A DNA stretch of 50,371 bases, taken from an uncultured delta proteobacterium (GTDB lineage: Bacteria > Desulfobacterota > Desulfovibrionia > Desulfovibrionales > Desulfovibrionaceae). The notes beneath the pieces are model-generated. The model was not told the DNA's origin. It was given only the letters and a program-made list of their open reading frames with translations, and made no database searches. The DNA lies in the NCBI GenBank assembly GCA_903843965.1, contig CAIMRY010000039.1:1-50371 (forward strand), given 5' to 3'. Below are positions 1-8,100 of the stretch, in pieces. The stretch's first letter is position 1. Every line of letters starts with the position of its first letter. The position numbers and the translations under genes were made by a program.

Positions 1-118
1 GCTGGCCTCTGGCGGGTGTCCGCCGCGTGTTTGTTTCCCACTCTGTATCGCTCTGGCGGCGCTGGCGTCAACGAACCGGTCAGGGGCTCCGTCCCTGAAC
101 CCCGTTCTGGACAAGACG

Positions 119-157
119 GCCTCCGGCGGCCGGGGGGAATGATTCCCCCCGAACCCC
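119..157 (+). repeat. 3'-end hairpin element (head + GGGGGGAAT stem)
   Basis: GCCTCCGGCGGC head at about 119-130, followed by a perfect 9-bp inverted repeat (132-140 with 142-150, one-base loop) and a C-rich tail. Same plan as the elements at 189-231, 8467-8510, 24507-24547 and 45939-45978, but with a different stem sequence. Confidence 0.6.
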
Positions 158-188
158 CTCATCTGCCCGCCGCAGCAATCGCGGCCCA

Positions 189-231
189 ACGGGGATCCCA
201 AAGGGCCTCAGGCCCTTTGGCCGCCGGAGGC
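189..231 (-). repeat. 3'-end hairpin element (head + CCAAAGGGCCT stem)
   Basis: Read on the minus strand: GCCTCCGGCGGC head, then a perfect 11-bp stem (198-208 with 210-220, one-base loop), then GATCCCC. It lies downstream of the aminotransferase stop at 279. Nearly the same sequence follows phoU and the GT9 gene. Confidence 0.65.
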
Positions 232-247
232 TATTGCTCCCGGCGGG

Positions 248-270
248 GTCCAGGGGCAGCGCCCCTGGTA
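248..270 (-). terminator. Putative terminator hairpin after DegT aminotransferase
   Basis: Perfect 8-bp inverted repeat CCAGGGGC / GCCCCTGG (250-257 with 261-268, three-base loop), about 10 bases past the stop codon at 279. There is no clear U-run, so this may be a structured 3' end rather than a classical intrinsic terminator. Confidence 0.45.
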
Positions 271-278
271 TTTCTTGT

Positions 279-1475
279 CTACTCCACGCCGAGCACGCGG
301 CGCACGGCGGTGACGACATCGGCCACGTCAACGTCGGTGAGCCGGGCCGAGATGGGCAGGCTCACGGTCTGGCGTCCCAGGCGCATGGCGTGCGGATAGT
401 CCTCCGGCCGCCAGCCCAGGCGCTGTTGGTAATAGGGGTGCTCCGGCAGGCTTAAGTAGTGCACGCCCACGCCGATGCCCTGCCGGGTCATGGCCGTGAG
501 GAAGGCGTCGCGCGTGATGCCGCTGTGCTCCTGGCCCACCATGACGGAATACAGGTGCCGGGCGTGCAGGGTGTCCGGGTCGAGCTCCGGGGGCGCGGGC
601 AGGCCCAGGCGCTGGCCCTGCGGCAGATCGGCAAAGGCCTTGTCGTACGCGGCCCAGACCTCGACGCGGCGGACGTGGTAGGCGTCGACCCTTGGCAGCT
701 GGTGGATGCCCAGCGCGGCCTGCAGGTCCATCATGTTGTACTTGAACCCGGCCTCGACCACCAGGTAGTGCTTGTAGCCTTCGTCGCCGAAGCGGTTCCA
801 GGCGTCGGCGCTCATGCCGTGCAGGCCCAGCACCTTGATGCGCGCCAGGTCCTCGGGCCGCCTGGCGATGACCATGCCGCCCTCGCCGGTGATGATGTTC
901 TTGGTGACGTAGAAGCTGAAGCAGCCGAAATCGCCCAGGGTGCCTGCCTTCCTGCCGTGGTAGGTGGTCTCGATGGCGTGGGCGCAGTCCTCGATGACGG
1001 CGAGGTTGTGTTCGGCGGCGATGGCCGAAAGCGCGTCCATGTCGCAAGGGCGGCCCGCGAAGTGCACGGGCAAAAGCGCCTTGGTGCGCGGGGTGATCTT
1101 CTCGCGCACGCGCTCGGGATTGATGTTCATGGTCGCGGGGTCGACATCGGCCAGCACCGGAGTGGCCCCGGCGTGCAGGATGGCGTTGACCGTGGCGCAA
1201 AAGGTCAGCGGCGTGGTGATGACCTCGTCGCCGGGCTTGAGGTTCAGGGCCACCAGCGCCAGGTGCAGGGCTGCGGTGCAGGAGTGCAGGGCCGCTGCCC
1301 CGGCCACGCCCTTGTACGCGGCGAAATCGCGCTCGAACCTGGCCGTGCGCGGGCCGGTGCCGATCCAGCGGCTTTTCAGGCAGGCCACCACCTCGTCGAT
1401 CTCGGCCTGCTCCAACGCGGGCGAGCCGAAGACGAGGAAATTCTCCTTGGCGCGGACAGGAGGCTGTTCAGACAT
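279..1475 (-). CDS. DegT/DnrJ/EryC1/StrS-family sugar aminotransferase
   Basis: PLP-dependent aminotransferase of 398 residues, the normal length for the family. Such enzymes transfer an amino group to a nucleotide-linked keto sugar to make amino sugars for surface glycans. The PLP pocket is visible: the EDCAHA motif with Asp163, and the Schiff-base lysine Lys192 in TKNI, preceded by FGCFSFY. The start at 1475 has an AAAGGAA ribosome site at good spacing. It is the last gene of a minus-strand set with a PglC-like sugar transferase and a GT4 transferase, so a PglE/PseC-type role in making a diamino or 4-amino sugar is likely. The exact substrate cannot be read from the sequence. An unusual array of ATTCG-containing repeats lies just upstream. 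Confidence 0.9.
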   Translation of the reverse strand: MSEQPPVRAKENFLVFGSPALEQAEIDEVVACLKSRWIGTGPRTARFERDFAAYKGVAGAAALHSCTAALHLALVALNLKPGDEVITTPLTFCATVNAILHAGATPVLADVDPATMNINPERVREKITPRTKALLPVHFAGRPCDMDALSAIAAEHNLAVIEDCAHAIETTYHGRKAGTLGDFGCFSFYVTKNIITGEGGMVIARRPEDLARIKVLGLHGMSADAWNRFGDEGYKHYLVVEAGFKYNMMDLQAALGIHQLPRVDAYHVRRVEVWAAYDKAFADLPQGQRLGLPAPPELDPDTLHARHLYSVMVGQEHSGITRDAFLTAMTRQGIGVGVHYLSLPEHPYYQQRLGWRPEDYPHAMRLGRQTVSLPISARLTDVDVADVVTAVRRVLGVE

Positions 1476-1487
1476 CAGGCGTTCCTT

Positions 1488-1598
1488 TCATTCGTCGGGC
1501 CTTCATTCGACAGATCTTTCATTCGCCGCGCCACTTATTCGGCAGGCCGTCATTCGACGGGCCACTTATTCGCCGAGACTTTCGTTCGACGGGCCAGG
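1488..1598. repeat. Seven-copy degenerate repeat with 15-16 base spacing
   Basis: Seven copies of a CATTCG-type unit (roughly CATTCGACGGGCC) start at 1490, 1505, 1521, 1537, 1552, 1568 and 1584, so spacing alternates 15 and 16 bases. The array sits directly upstream of the aminotransferase start at 1475 and downstream of the sugar-transferase stop at 1655. It could be a degenerate minisatellite or a multi-site regulator target. No ORF explains it. Confidence 0.75.
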
Positions 1599-1654
1599 GG
1601 GCATTCTTGGCTGCCGCAGGGGTACCAGAAGCGCCCTGGATGTTCAATCAATGT

Positions 1655-2356
1655 TCAATCAGTGGCCTGGCCCCGGTCCTGGCGGCCCTCCGCAGGCGGG
1701 GCGCCCACGAACTCCGGCTCCTGACGGCCTTCCACGGGTGCGGAGCCCAGAAATTTCGGCCCAGGGCATGCCCCCTCCGGGGATGTCCCCATGAACTCCG
1801 GCATGGTCGCCTCGCCTGCGGCGCTGATGCCCTGACGCCGCACCACCGCGCGCAGGGTGCGCCAGAGGATCGCCAGGTCGAGCGCAAGGGAGCGGTTGTC
1901 CACATACCACACGTCCAGCGCAAACTTCTGATCCCAGGTGAGCGCGTTGCGGCCATTGACCTGGGCCCAGCCGGTGATGCCCGGCAGGACCTCGTGGCGG
2001 CGCGCCTGCTTGGGCGTATAGCGCGGCAGGTACTGCATCAGAAGCGGCCTGGGGCCCACCAGGCTCATGTCCCCCGCGAGCACGTTCAAAAGCTCGGGCA
2101 ACTCGTCCAGGGAGGATGCGCGCAGAAAGCGGCCAAAGGGCGTCAGCCGCTGCGCGTCCGGGCCGTCTCCGGGCAGCATGGTGCGGAACTTCAGGATGAC
2201 GAAGGGCTTGCCGTACAGGCCGGGCCGCTCTTGGCGGAAGAACACGCCGGAGCCGAGCCGCAGGCGCACGGCCAGGGCCACGGCCAGCAGCACCGGCGCA
2301 AGCAGGACGAGTCCGGGCAGCACCAGGGACAGGTCCAGCAGACGCTTGGCCGTCAC
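1655..2356 (-). CDS. PglC/WcaJ-type bacterial sugar transferase (phosphoglycosyl transferase)
   Basis: Initiating enzyme that moves a sugar-1-phosphate from a UDP-sugar to undecaprenyl phosphate at the inner membrane. Of its 233 residues, the first 190 are a compact monotopic transferase: an N-terminal membrane helix (about 8-32), FRQERPG (40-46), KFRTM (56-60), the catalytic Asp84-Glu85 in SLDELPELLN, GDMSLVGPRP, then LPGITGWAQVNGR. There is no long extra N-terminal membrane domain, so it is the short PglC type. The last 45 residues are a low-complexity tail with three imperfect repeats of a PEFxGxxPxEG unit, foreign to the family. Its ATG overlaps the stop codon of the upstream glycosyltransferase (ATGA), indicating translational coupling. 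Confidence 0.92.
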   Translation of the reverse strand: MTAKRLLDLSLVLPGLVLLAPVLLAVALAVRLRLGSGVFFRQERPGLYGKPFVILKFRTMLPGDGPDAQRLTPFGRFLRASSLDELPELLNVLAGDMSLVGPRPLLMQYLPRYTPKQARRHEVLPGITGWAQVNGRNALTWDQKFALDVWYVDNRSLALDLAILWRTLRAVVRRQGISAAGEATMPEFMGTSPEGACPGPKFLGSAPVEGRQEPEFVGAPPAEGRQDRGQATD

Positions 2357-3711
2357 CGGTTCTCCACTGGTGCCAGGCCGCCAGCCTGGCCAAATGCCTG
2401 GCCGGATGCCTGGCCGCCAGCCTCGTCAGAAGTCTGGCCAGAAGTCTGGCCGACAGCCGGGCCGACAGTCTCCTGCGCGTCCGGCGGCGCGGAAAGGCCC
2501 AGGGCCGCGAGCATGTCCCGCACCACGAGGTCGGCGGCGAACTTCTCTTCGGCCAGGCGACGGCCAGCCGCGCCCATCTGGGCGATGAGCTCCGGCTGCT
2601 CGATGAACCGGGCCATGGCCCGCATGAGCGCGCCGGGCTCGCAGGGCGGGGTCAAAAAGCCGGTGACGCCCTCCTCCACGGTCTGGCGGCAGCCGGGCAT
2701 GTCCGTGGTGATCACCGGGCGGCCCATGCTCAGGGCCTCCAGGATGGAGCGCGGGGTGCCCTCGCGGTAGTAGGTGGGCAGCACAAAGACGCTGGCTGCG
2801 GCCAGGTGCGGGCGCACGTCCGCGACCGGGTCCAGCACCTCCACCACGCGCTCCTCGCGCCAGCGGCGCAGCATGTCCTCGGGCACGCCGTCCGGGCCGT
2901 GGTCCAGCGGGCCCAGCACCCGGCACACGGCCTGGGGGTGCCGCCGCTTGAGCATGCGGCAGGCCTCCACAAAGACGCCCACGCCCTTGGACCACAACAA
3001 CCTGGCCATGAACAGGAAGATGGGCGCGCCGGTCTGGGGGTGGGCCAGCACGGGCGGGGCCGGGGCGAAGTGCGCCAGGTCCACCCCGGACCCGGCCACC
3101 ACGGCCACGCGCTGGTTTTGGGCCGTCACGCCGAGGCGGGCGAAGAGCTCGCGGTCGTCCGGGTTCTGGAAGATGACCACCCGGTTGTTCTCCAGGGCCT
3201 TGCGGTACAGGCGCACCACCAGCTCGGACAAGAGCCGCCGCGCGTTCCAGCGGCATCCGCAGCCGCCAGTATCGCCGTCGCTGGCGGCGTCCGCAGCCGT
3301 CTCCAGCCCGCCAAAGGCGTAGCCCAGGCCCGTGACCAGCGAGGCCATTGCCGGGTTGGTCGCCTTGGCCGCGCGCGCGGCCCACTTGGCCGCCAGGGAC
3401 CCGTAGATCACCGGCTTGATGGTGTAGGCCAGGACCAGGTCCGGCTCCAGCTCCAGGATGTCCCGGCGCAGGGCCAGCAGGGTGCGCAGGTCCTGCAGCG
3501 GGTTGACCCCGCCGCGCCGCATGGGGAAGCGCGAAAGCGAAACGCCCATGGCGCGCAGCTCGGCGGCAATGTCCGGCGCTTGCGGCCCGGTTTCCTCGTC
3601 GGGCGGGGCCAGGGCCATGACCTTGTGCCCGCAGGCCACCAGGGCGCGCAGCAGCGGACCACGAAAGTTCACCAGGGACGGGGCATATCCGGCAATGACA
3701 AGGATGCGCAT
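2353..3711 (-). CDS. GT4-family glycosyltransferase (PglA/CapM-like)
   Basis: Retaining glycosyltransferase with two Rossmann domains. The N-terminus MRILVIAGYAPSLVNFRGPL is typical of the acceptor-binding domain of PglA/CapM-type enzymes. The C-terminal half carries FMARLLWSKGV and the EGTPRSILEALSMGRPVI block with the conserved nucleotide-sugar-binding Glu. It likely adds the second sugar to the undecaprenyl-linked sugar made by the neighbouring transferase. The protein is 452 residues, about 40-50 longer than usual. The excess is a C-terminal tail of four-residue repeats (QTSG, QASG, QAFG, QAGG), encoded by a perfect-period 12-base tandem array. The gene is in an operon with asnB (9-base gap) and the sugar transferase (overlap). 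Confidence 0.9.
   Translation of the reverse strand: MRILVIAGYAPSLVNFRGPLLRALVACGHKVMALAPPDEETGPQAPDIAAELRAMGVSLSRFPMRRGGVNPLQDLRTLLALRRDILELEPDLVLAYTIKPVIYGSLAAKWAARAAKATNPAMASLVTGLGYAFGGLETAADAASDGDTGGCGCRWNARRLLSELVVRLYRKALENNRVVIFQNPDDRELFARLGVTAQNQRVAVVAGSGVDLAHFAPAPPVLAHPQTGAPIFLFMARLLWSKGVGVFVEACRMLKRRHPQAVCRVLGPLDHGPDGVPEDMLRRWREERVVEVLDPVADVRPHLAAASVFVLPTYYREGTPRSILEALSMGRPVITTDMPGCRQTVEEGVTGFLTPPCEPGALMRAMARFIEQPELIAQMGAAGRRLAEEKFAADLVVRDMLAALGLSAPPDAQETVGPAVGQTSGQTSDEAGGQASGQAFGQAGGLAPVENR
2375..2470. repeat. 12-base tandem array (8 units) in the glycosyltransferase tail
   Basis: Eight consecutive units of exactly 12 bases, mostly of the form TGGCCNNANGCC or TGGCCAGAAGTC. On the minus strand they encode tetrapeptide repeats at the C-terminus of the GT4 protein. 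This is the longest of several 12-base-period arrays in the window. Confidence 0.85.
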
Positions 3712-3720
3712 GGGGGCCTT

Positions 3721-5742
3721 CTACACCGAAATTCCGGCGGTTTCCAGCCATGATTGGAACATCAGCACGGGCCAGAGCCGGTACTGGCGGTTGAACCGGC
3801 CGGACTGGTGCTCGGCCCAGGCCTGGGCCACGGGCGCGGGCTCCAGGTGCCCTTCCCGCGCCAGCCGGGCGGGATCGATGAGCGCTGCGGCCCAGTCCTT
3901 GAGCTCGCCGCGCAGCCAGCTGTCCAGCGGCACGCCGAAGCCCATCTTGGGCCGCTCCCACAGCTCCGGAGGCAGGTAGCGGCCCAGCAGCCCGCGCAGG
4001 GCCAGCTTGCCCTGGCCCCCGCCCACGCGCATGGACCCCGGCAGGCTCCAGGCGAACTCGGCCACGCGGTGGTCCAGGTACGGCGCGCGGGACTCCAGGC
4101 CCACGCTCATGCTTGCGCGGTCCACCTTGGTCAGGATGTCGTCCGGCAGGTACCAGGCCGCGTCCAGGTACTGCATCCAGGCCGTGGAGCCCTGGGGGCA
4201 GAGGCTGGCTGCGGGCCAGGTTCCGGGCTGGCGCAGGGCCCAGGAGGCCTCGCCCACGCCGGGCGCCAGCAGGCCGGGGTCGGGCCAGGCCGAAACCAGC
4301 GCCGCGTAGAAGGCCGGGGGCACCCGCGCGGGCAGGGCCTGGGCCAGCTTGTGCAGCTTCTCCCCGGGCAGGCGCTGTTTGGCCAGGCCCGGCAGCACCG
4401 GCGCCAGGGCCGCGAAGATCCTGTCCCAGGCCCGGGGCGAAACGGCCTGCGCAAGCCCGGCGACCAGGACGCGCAGGCCCGCTGGCAGCCCGGACAGGCG
4501 CGCCCACAGCAGCGGCGCGTGGACGTGGCGGTTGTACCCGGCGAAAAGTTCGTCCCCGCCGTCGCCGGACAGGCAGACCGTGACGTGGCCGCGCGTGAGC
4601 TCGGCCACCAGCCGCGTGGGCAAAAGCGAGGCGTCGGCAAAGGGCTCGCCCGCGATCTGCATAAGCTTCGGCACCAGGGCCAGGGCGTCTTTGGGCCCGG
4701 CCATCAGGGTCGTGTGCTCGCAGCCCAGATGCCGGGCCACGGCCTCGGCCTGGGCCGACTCGTCGTAGGCCGCGTCGGCGTAGCCGATGGTGAAGGTCTT
4801 GACCCTGCCCCCCATTGCCTGCGCCTGCTCGGCCATGAGTGCGGCGATGAGCGAAGAATCAATGCCGCCGGACAACAGCGCGCCCAGGGGCACGTCGGCC
4901 ACCATCTGGCCGCGCACGCTCTGGCGCAGCAGGCCCAGCAGCGCGTCCTGGGCCTCGGCCCCGGTCCCGGCAAAGGGCTGCGCCAGCCCGGCCTCCACCA
5001 CGCCCGAAAGGGACCACCAGGGCCGGGGCGCGGGCAGCTCCCCGCGCGCGGCCTCGTCCAGGCCCAGGCAGAGGAAATGCGCGGCCGGGAGCTTGCGCAC
5101 TCCCGCGAGGATGCAGTGCGGGGCGGGCACGCAGGCCAGCCGCAGGTACAGGGCCAGGGCCGCGCGGTCCACCTGCGGGGAGAACCCCGGCGCGGCGGTC
5201 AGTCCCGGCAGCTCCGAGGCGAAGAGCAGCCTGCCCCCGCCGGTGGCGTCCAAGGCGTAGTACAGGGGTTTTTCGCCCAGGCGATCGCGGGCCAGGGTCA
5301 GGGTGCGCGCGCGGGTGTCCCACAGGGCCAGGGCGAACATGCCCACGGCGCGCTTCAGGCCCTGCTCCACACCCCACAGGGCCAGGGCCTCCAGCAGAAT
5401 CTCCGTGTCCGAATGCCCGCGCCAGGCAATGGCCGGGCGGCCGGAATAGGAACGGGCGGCCTCGACCTGGGCCCGCAGGTCGGCGTGGTTGTATATCTCG
5501 CCGTTGTAGCACAAAACGAAGCGGCCGCAGTGGCTGACCATGGGCTGGCGGCCCTGGGGCGAGAGGTCGAGGATGGACAGGCGGCGGTGCGACAGGGCCA
5601 GATGCCCGGCCGGGTCGGCCCACAGGCCTGCGTCGTCCGGGCCGCGATGGGTCTGGTGGTCGGCCATGCGCGCCGCCGCCCCGGTCAGTTCCGCCGGGGA
5701 GAGAGCGCCTGTGGCGTCGAGGATGCCGGAAATGCCACACAT
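3721..5742 (-). CDS. asnB: Asparagine synthase (glutamine-hydrolysing) / amidotransferase
   Basis: Two-domain enzyme: an N-terminal class-II glutamine amidotransferase and a C-terminal ATP-pyrophosphatase synthetase. The start is set at 5742 rather than the ATG nine bases upstream because the catalytic nucleophile must be Cys2 (MCGISG), exposed after removal of Met. The glutaminase domain shows RGPDD (33-37) and CYNGEIYN (78-85). The synthetase domain shows the PP-loop SGGIDSS (291-297) and LSGDGGDELFAGYNR. At 673 residues it is slightly longer than E. coli AsnB and matches the amidotransferases found in polysaccharide clusters. It heads the glycan operon, so it may amidate a uronic-acid sugar or a precursor rather than make free asparagine. 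Sequence alone does not decide this. Confidence 0.92.
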   Translation of the reverse strand: MCGISGILDATGALSPAELTGAAARMADHQTHRGPDDAGLWADPAGHLALSHRRLSILDLSPQGRQPMVSHCGRFVLCYNGEIYNHADLRAQVEAARSYSGRPAIAWRGHSDTEILLEALALWGVEQGLKRAVGMFALALWDTRARTLTLARDRLGEKPLYYALDATGGGRLLFASELPGLTAAPGFSPQVDRAALALYLRLACVPAPHCILAGVRKLPAAHFLCLGLDEAARGELPAPRPWWSLSGVVEAGLAQPFAGTGAEAQDALLGLLRQSVRGQMVADVPLGALLSGGIDSSLIAALMAEQAQAMGGRVKTFTIGYADAAYDESAQAEAVARHLGCEHTTLMAGPKDALALVPKLMQIAGEPFADASLLPTRLVAELTRGHVTVCLSGDGGDELFAGYNRHVHAPLLWARLSGLPAGLRVLVAGLAQAVSPRAWDRIFAALAPVLPGLAKQRLPGEKLHKLAQALPARVPPAFYAALVSAWPDPGLLAPGVGEASWALRQPGTWPAASLCPQGSTAWMQYLDAAWYLPDDILTKVDRASMSVGLESRAPYLDHRVAEFAWSLPGSMRVGGGQGKLALRGLLGRYLPPELWERPKMGFGVPLDSWLRGELKDWAAALIDPARLAREGHLEPAPVAQAWAEHQSGRFNRQYRLWPVLMFQSWLETAGISV

Positions 5743-5981
5743 GATGCGCATGCCCTAGCAGTTCATCGCCTGGGTGGCAATGCGCCCGACCCTTCACCTG
5801 CCGCGCACTGGCCTCTCCCCTGCCGCGCCCTGCCCGCGCCCTGGCCTCGCCCTGGCGGGCAATCGCCCCGGCTTTACAGCCAGCCCGGCCAGGAGTACGG
5901 AATTCCGGTTGCACCAACCGGCGCGCGGACGCTTGCAAAAAATCGCGCGCCGACCACCCCCCCCCGGAGGTCCACCCCCCC
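5743..5981. other. Divergent intergenic region asnB / TauE
   Basis: 239 bases between two divergent starts. It is C-rich on the plus strand with loosely repeated CTGGCC/CCTGCC blocks. It must hold promoters for both directions, but I cannot assign convincing -35/-10 boxes. An AGGAGG-like site precedes the permease start. Confidence 0.4.
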
Positions 5982-6794
5982 ATGGAAACCGCACTCACCG
6001 CCTGGCTTCTCTACCTCGGCACCGGCGCCTTTGCCGGACTCCTGGCCGGACTTCTCGGCATCGGCGGCGGGCTGGTCATCGTGCCCATCCTGAACTTCGC
6101 CTTCCACGCCCAGGGCCTGCCTGCGGCCTACATCCAGCACCTGGCCCTGGGCACGTCGCTCGCGAGCATCATGTTCACCTCGGTGTCCTCCCTGCGCGCG
6201 CACAACCAGCACGGGGCCGTGCTCTGGCCCATCGTCAAGGCCATCTCGCCGGGCATCCTCGTCGGCACCTTCCTGGGCTCCAAGGTTGCGGCGCTCTTGT
6301 CCACGCGCTTTCTCACCGGCTTCTTCGTGGTCTTTCTGTTCTACGTGGCGGCGCAGATGCTCCTGAACATCAAGCCCAAGGCCTCGCGCCAGGCGCCGGG
6401 CTTTCTCGGCATGTTCGGCGCGGGCGGCGTCATCGGCGGCGTGTCCAGCCTGGTCGGCATCGGCGGCGGCACCATGTCCGTGCCCTTCATGTCCTGGTGC
6501 AACGTGCCCCTGCACACCTGCATCGGCACTTCCGCAGCCATCGGCTTCCCCATCGCCATCGCCGGGGCCGCCGGCTACTTCGTCAACGGCCTGTCCGCCC
6601 CCCTGCCCGGCCTCTCCGAGGGGTACGCCGGGTTCATCTACCTTCCGGCGCTCGTCGGCGTTGCCGCCGCCAGCATCGTCACCGCGCCGCTGGGCGCACG
6701 GCTGGCCCACAACCTGCCCGTGAGCAAGCTCAAAAAGATCTTCGCCTGCCTGCTGGTGATCATGGGCGGCAAGATGCTCTGGAGCATGTTCTAG
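5982..6794 (+). CDS. TauE/SafE-family membrane permease
   Basis: Inner-membrane protein of 270 residues with about eight hydrophobic segments and the two-fold family repeat. The first half has AGLLAGLLGIGGGLVIVPIL (about 18-37) and the second half the matching GGVSSLVGIGGGTMSVPFMS. Family members export or import small sulfur-containing anions such as sulfite, sulfoacetate or taurine-derived compounds. In a sulfate reducer a role in sulfite or organosulfonate handling is plausible but not shown. A GGAGG ribosome site lies 10 bases before the ATG. The gene stands alone, divergent from the glycan operon, and is followed by a probable terminator. Confidence 0.9.
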   Translation: METALTAWLLYLGTGAFAGLLAGLLGIGGGLVIVPILNFAFHAQGLPAAYIQHLALGTSLASIMFTSVSSLRAHNQHGAVLWPIVKAISPGILVGTFLGSKVAALLSTRFLTGFFVVFLFYVAAQMLLNIKPKASRQAPGFLGMFGAGGVIGGVSSLVGIGGGTMSVPFMSWCNVPLHTCIGTSAAIGFPIAIAGAAGYFVNGLSAPLPGLSEGYAGFIYLPALVGVAAASIVTAPLGARLAHNLPVSKLKKIFACLLVIMGGKMLWSMF

Positions 6795-6835
6795 CAGAGA
6801 TCGGCCACGCCAGTTGAAGCACCTCGCCAGACAAG

Positions 6836-6879
6836 AGGGCGCGGCGGACAGACTCCCTGTTTGCCCCGCCCTTTCTTTT
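6836..6879 (+). terminator. Probable intrinsic terminator after TauE permease
   Basis: A 9-bp stem with one mismatch (6836-6844 with 6864-6872) around a 19-base loop, followed by a T-rich stretch ending TTTCTTTTG. The same CCCTTTCTTTTGTC ending closes the hairpin at 42091-42128. Confidence 0.55.
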
Positions 6880-6948
6880 GTCCGGCTGCTTGCCCGCCGA
6901 CTTTCCCGTCGATTTGCCCGTAGGCTTTTCCGGCGGCCTGCCGCGCAA
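6877..6948. repeat. 12-base tandem array in intergenic DNA
   Basis: Five to six units of exactly 12 bases of the form CTTNCCCGNCGA run from 6877 to about 6948, between the permease terminator and the decayed gene copy. A minus-strand frame would read repeating TGKS/AGKQ-type tetrapeptides, but no gene can be supported there. Confidence 0.7.
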
Positions 6949-7007
6949 CTGGCGCTGATCTGGCTGATCAGCTAGCCAGCCCGAAACGATCGTCAGCCCG
7001 AAAGGTT

Positions 7008-7115
7008 TGCCAGATCCCGCAGCGCATCGCGCCAAAGGCATTGGCGAAGCGCTCGACGCGCGGGCCGTGCGCAAGCTGCGCTCGGCTGTGGGCAACGCTG
7101 CCGCCTGGCAGCGCG
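7008..7115 (-). pseudogene. Decayed copy of the 3' end of the neighbouring repeat protein
   Basis: The minus-strand translation here contains VERFANAFGAMRC. It lines up with LKLFANPFGKMSC at the very end of the intact protein encoded at 7150-8100. The DNA also aligns, for example GGCATTGGCGAAGCGCTC against TGGATTGGCGAACAGCTT, as does the following GTGCGNAAGCTG block. Only the last 35 or so codons are present and no start exists. It looks like a diverged direct duplication of the gene's tail. Confidence 0.55.
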
Positions 7116-7149
7116 CAACCAAAGCTTGCTGGCCAACCCAAAGGCGTTC

Positions 7150-8100
7150 TCAGGCCGAGCAACTCATCTTGCCGAATGGATTGGCGAACAGCTTCAGGTG
7201 CGGGGTCGTGCGGAAGCTGTGCCCCGCTCTGGCCAGGAGCACGGGTTCGGCGTCCGGGGCCGCGCGCACGGCCACATGCTCGGGCGTGAAGTCCAGCCAC
7301 AGGGGCACGGGTTCGCGGTCGCTGTCGCCGCAGAGGCTCTCGCGGCTGGCTGGGGCAAAGCGCTGCTCCTGGCCGTCCGGCCCCACGGCCACCAGCTCGG
7401 TCTGGCTGGTGGCGACGCGCGAAACGCCGCCATCCGCCGCAATAGCCAGCGAATTCACGTCGCCGTGGATGCCGCAGGCGTCCAGGTCAAAGGCCAGCAC
7501 CCGGCCCACCGGGGTCTCCACGCTCTGCGGCCGCGCGGGCTCCACGCTCTCGATGGAGCCGTCGGCCCGGAAGCTGATGCCGATGCGCACGGCGAGCCGC
7601 CCCGCCGGGGTGGCCACGTCCAGGGTCTCACCGGGCCAGAGGGTCAGGCTGCGCAGCACGCCGGACGGGCTGAAGCAGGCGCAGATGAGCCGCGCGTTGA
7701 CCGGCCCGAGCGGCGTGGCCAGCGTCACCGGCCCGGCCAGGCGGCCCTCGTCCTCCTGGGTCCAGTAGCCGGAGAGCTTGCCGTTGAGCGGGAACACGCG
7801 GGCCAGCGCGCCGCTCTTATGGAAGGTCACCAGCTCGGCCAGCACCGGGCCAGCCGGGGTCACGACCTCGGTCGGGGTCTCCAGCGGCAGGTGCTTGATC
7901 GTCCCGTCCTCGTGGAAGTACAGGGCCTGCACCGTGCGCCGACGCAGGTCGTCGGTGCTGTGCTGAACCGGCAGCGGGCCCAGGGACGTGGCCAAAAGCG
8001 CGGGGCCTGCGGGCGCGCAGGACTTCAGCTCCCCGGTGTCGTGCCACTCCAGGCACCCGGCCACCGGAATCTCGCCGTAACGCGTCTGCACTGTGTTCAT
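7150..8100 (-). CDS. Internally repetitive hypothetical protein
   Basis: 316 residues, family not recognised. The start at 8100 is chosen over one 24 bases upstream because AAAGGGG lies six bases before this ATG. The protein is built from about four to five loosely repeated units of 45-50 residues. Each carries a TPxGxV-type motif (around residues 38, 81, 129, 164 and 196), followed by a strand pattern such as TFHKSGALARVFPL or YFHEDGTIKHLPL. This resembles the beta-strand repeats of MORN/YwqK-like proteins. There is no signal peptide or membrane segment, so it is probably cytoplasmic. The repeats suggest a beta-rich scaffold; no catalytic motif was seen. A decayed copy of its 3' end lies downstream. 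Confidence 0.75.
   Translation of the reverse strand: MNTVQTRYGEIPVAGCLEWHDTGELKSCAPAGPALLATSLGPLPVQHSTDDLRRRTVQALYFHEDGTIKHLPLETPTEVVTPAGPVLAELVTFHKSGALARVFPLNGKLSGYWTQEDEGRLAGPVTLATPLGPVNARLICACFSPSGVLRSLTLWPGETLDVATPAGRLAVRIGISFRADGSIESVEPARPQSVETPVGRVLAFDLDACGIHGDVNSLAIAADGGVSRVATSQTELVAVGPDGQEQRFAPASRESLCGDSDREPVPLWLDFTPEHVAVRAAPDAEPVLLARAGHSFRTTPHLKLFANPFGKMSCSA

Larger units (their letters stand above)
1..278. other. Gene-free left edge with hairpin repeats
   Basis: No credible gene. The stretch carries three perfect inverted repeats, at 132-150, 198-220 and 250-268, and a weaker one near 81-97. Two of them carry the GCCTCCGGCGGC-type head that recurs elsewhere in the window. The element at 250-268 lies just past the stop codon of the minus-strand aminotransferase and probably helps to end that transcript. 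Confidence 0.6.

Noticed and set aside
1488-1598. CRISPR-like reading of the CATTCG array
   Set aside because: Units are too short, degenerate and contiguous without spacers.
459-1724. Long plus-strand open frame (421 codons)
   Set aside because: Antisense shadow of the DegT aminotransferase; no ribosome site, biased His/Gly/Arg composition, no family.
2426-4507. 693-codon minus-strand open frame
   Set aside because: Alternative frame of asnB and the GT4 gene; Gly/Ala/Arg/Pro-rich nonsense.
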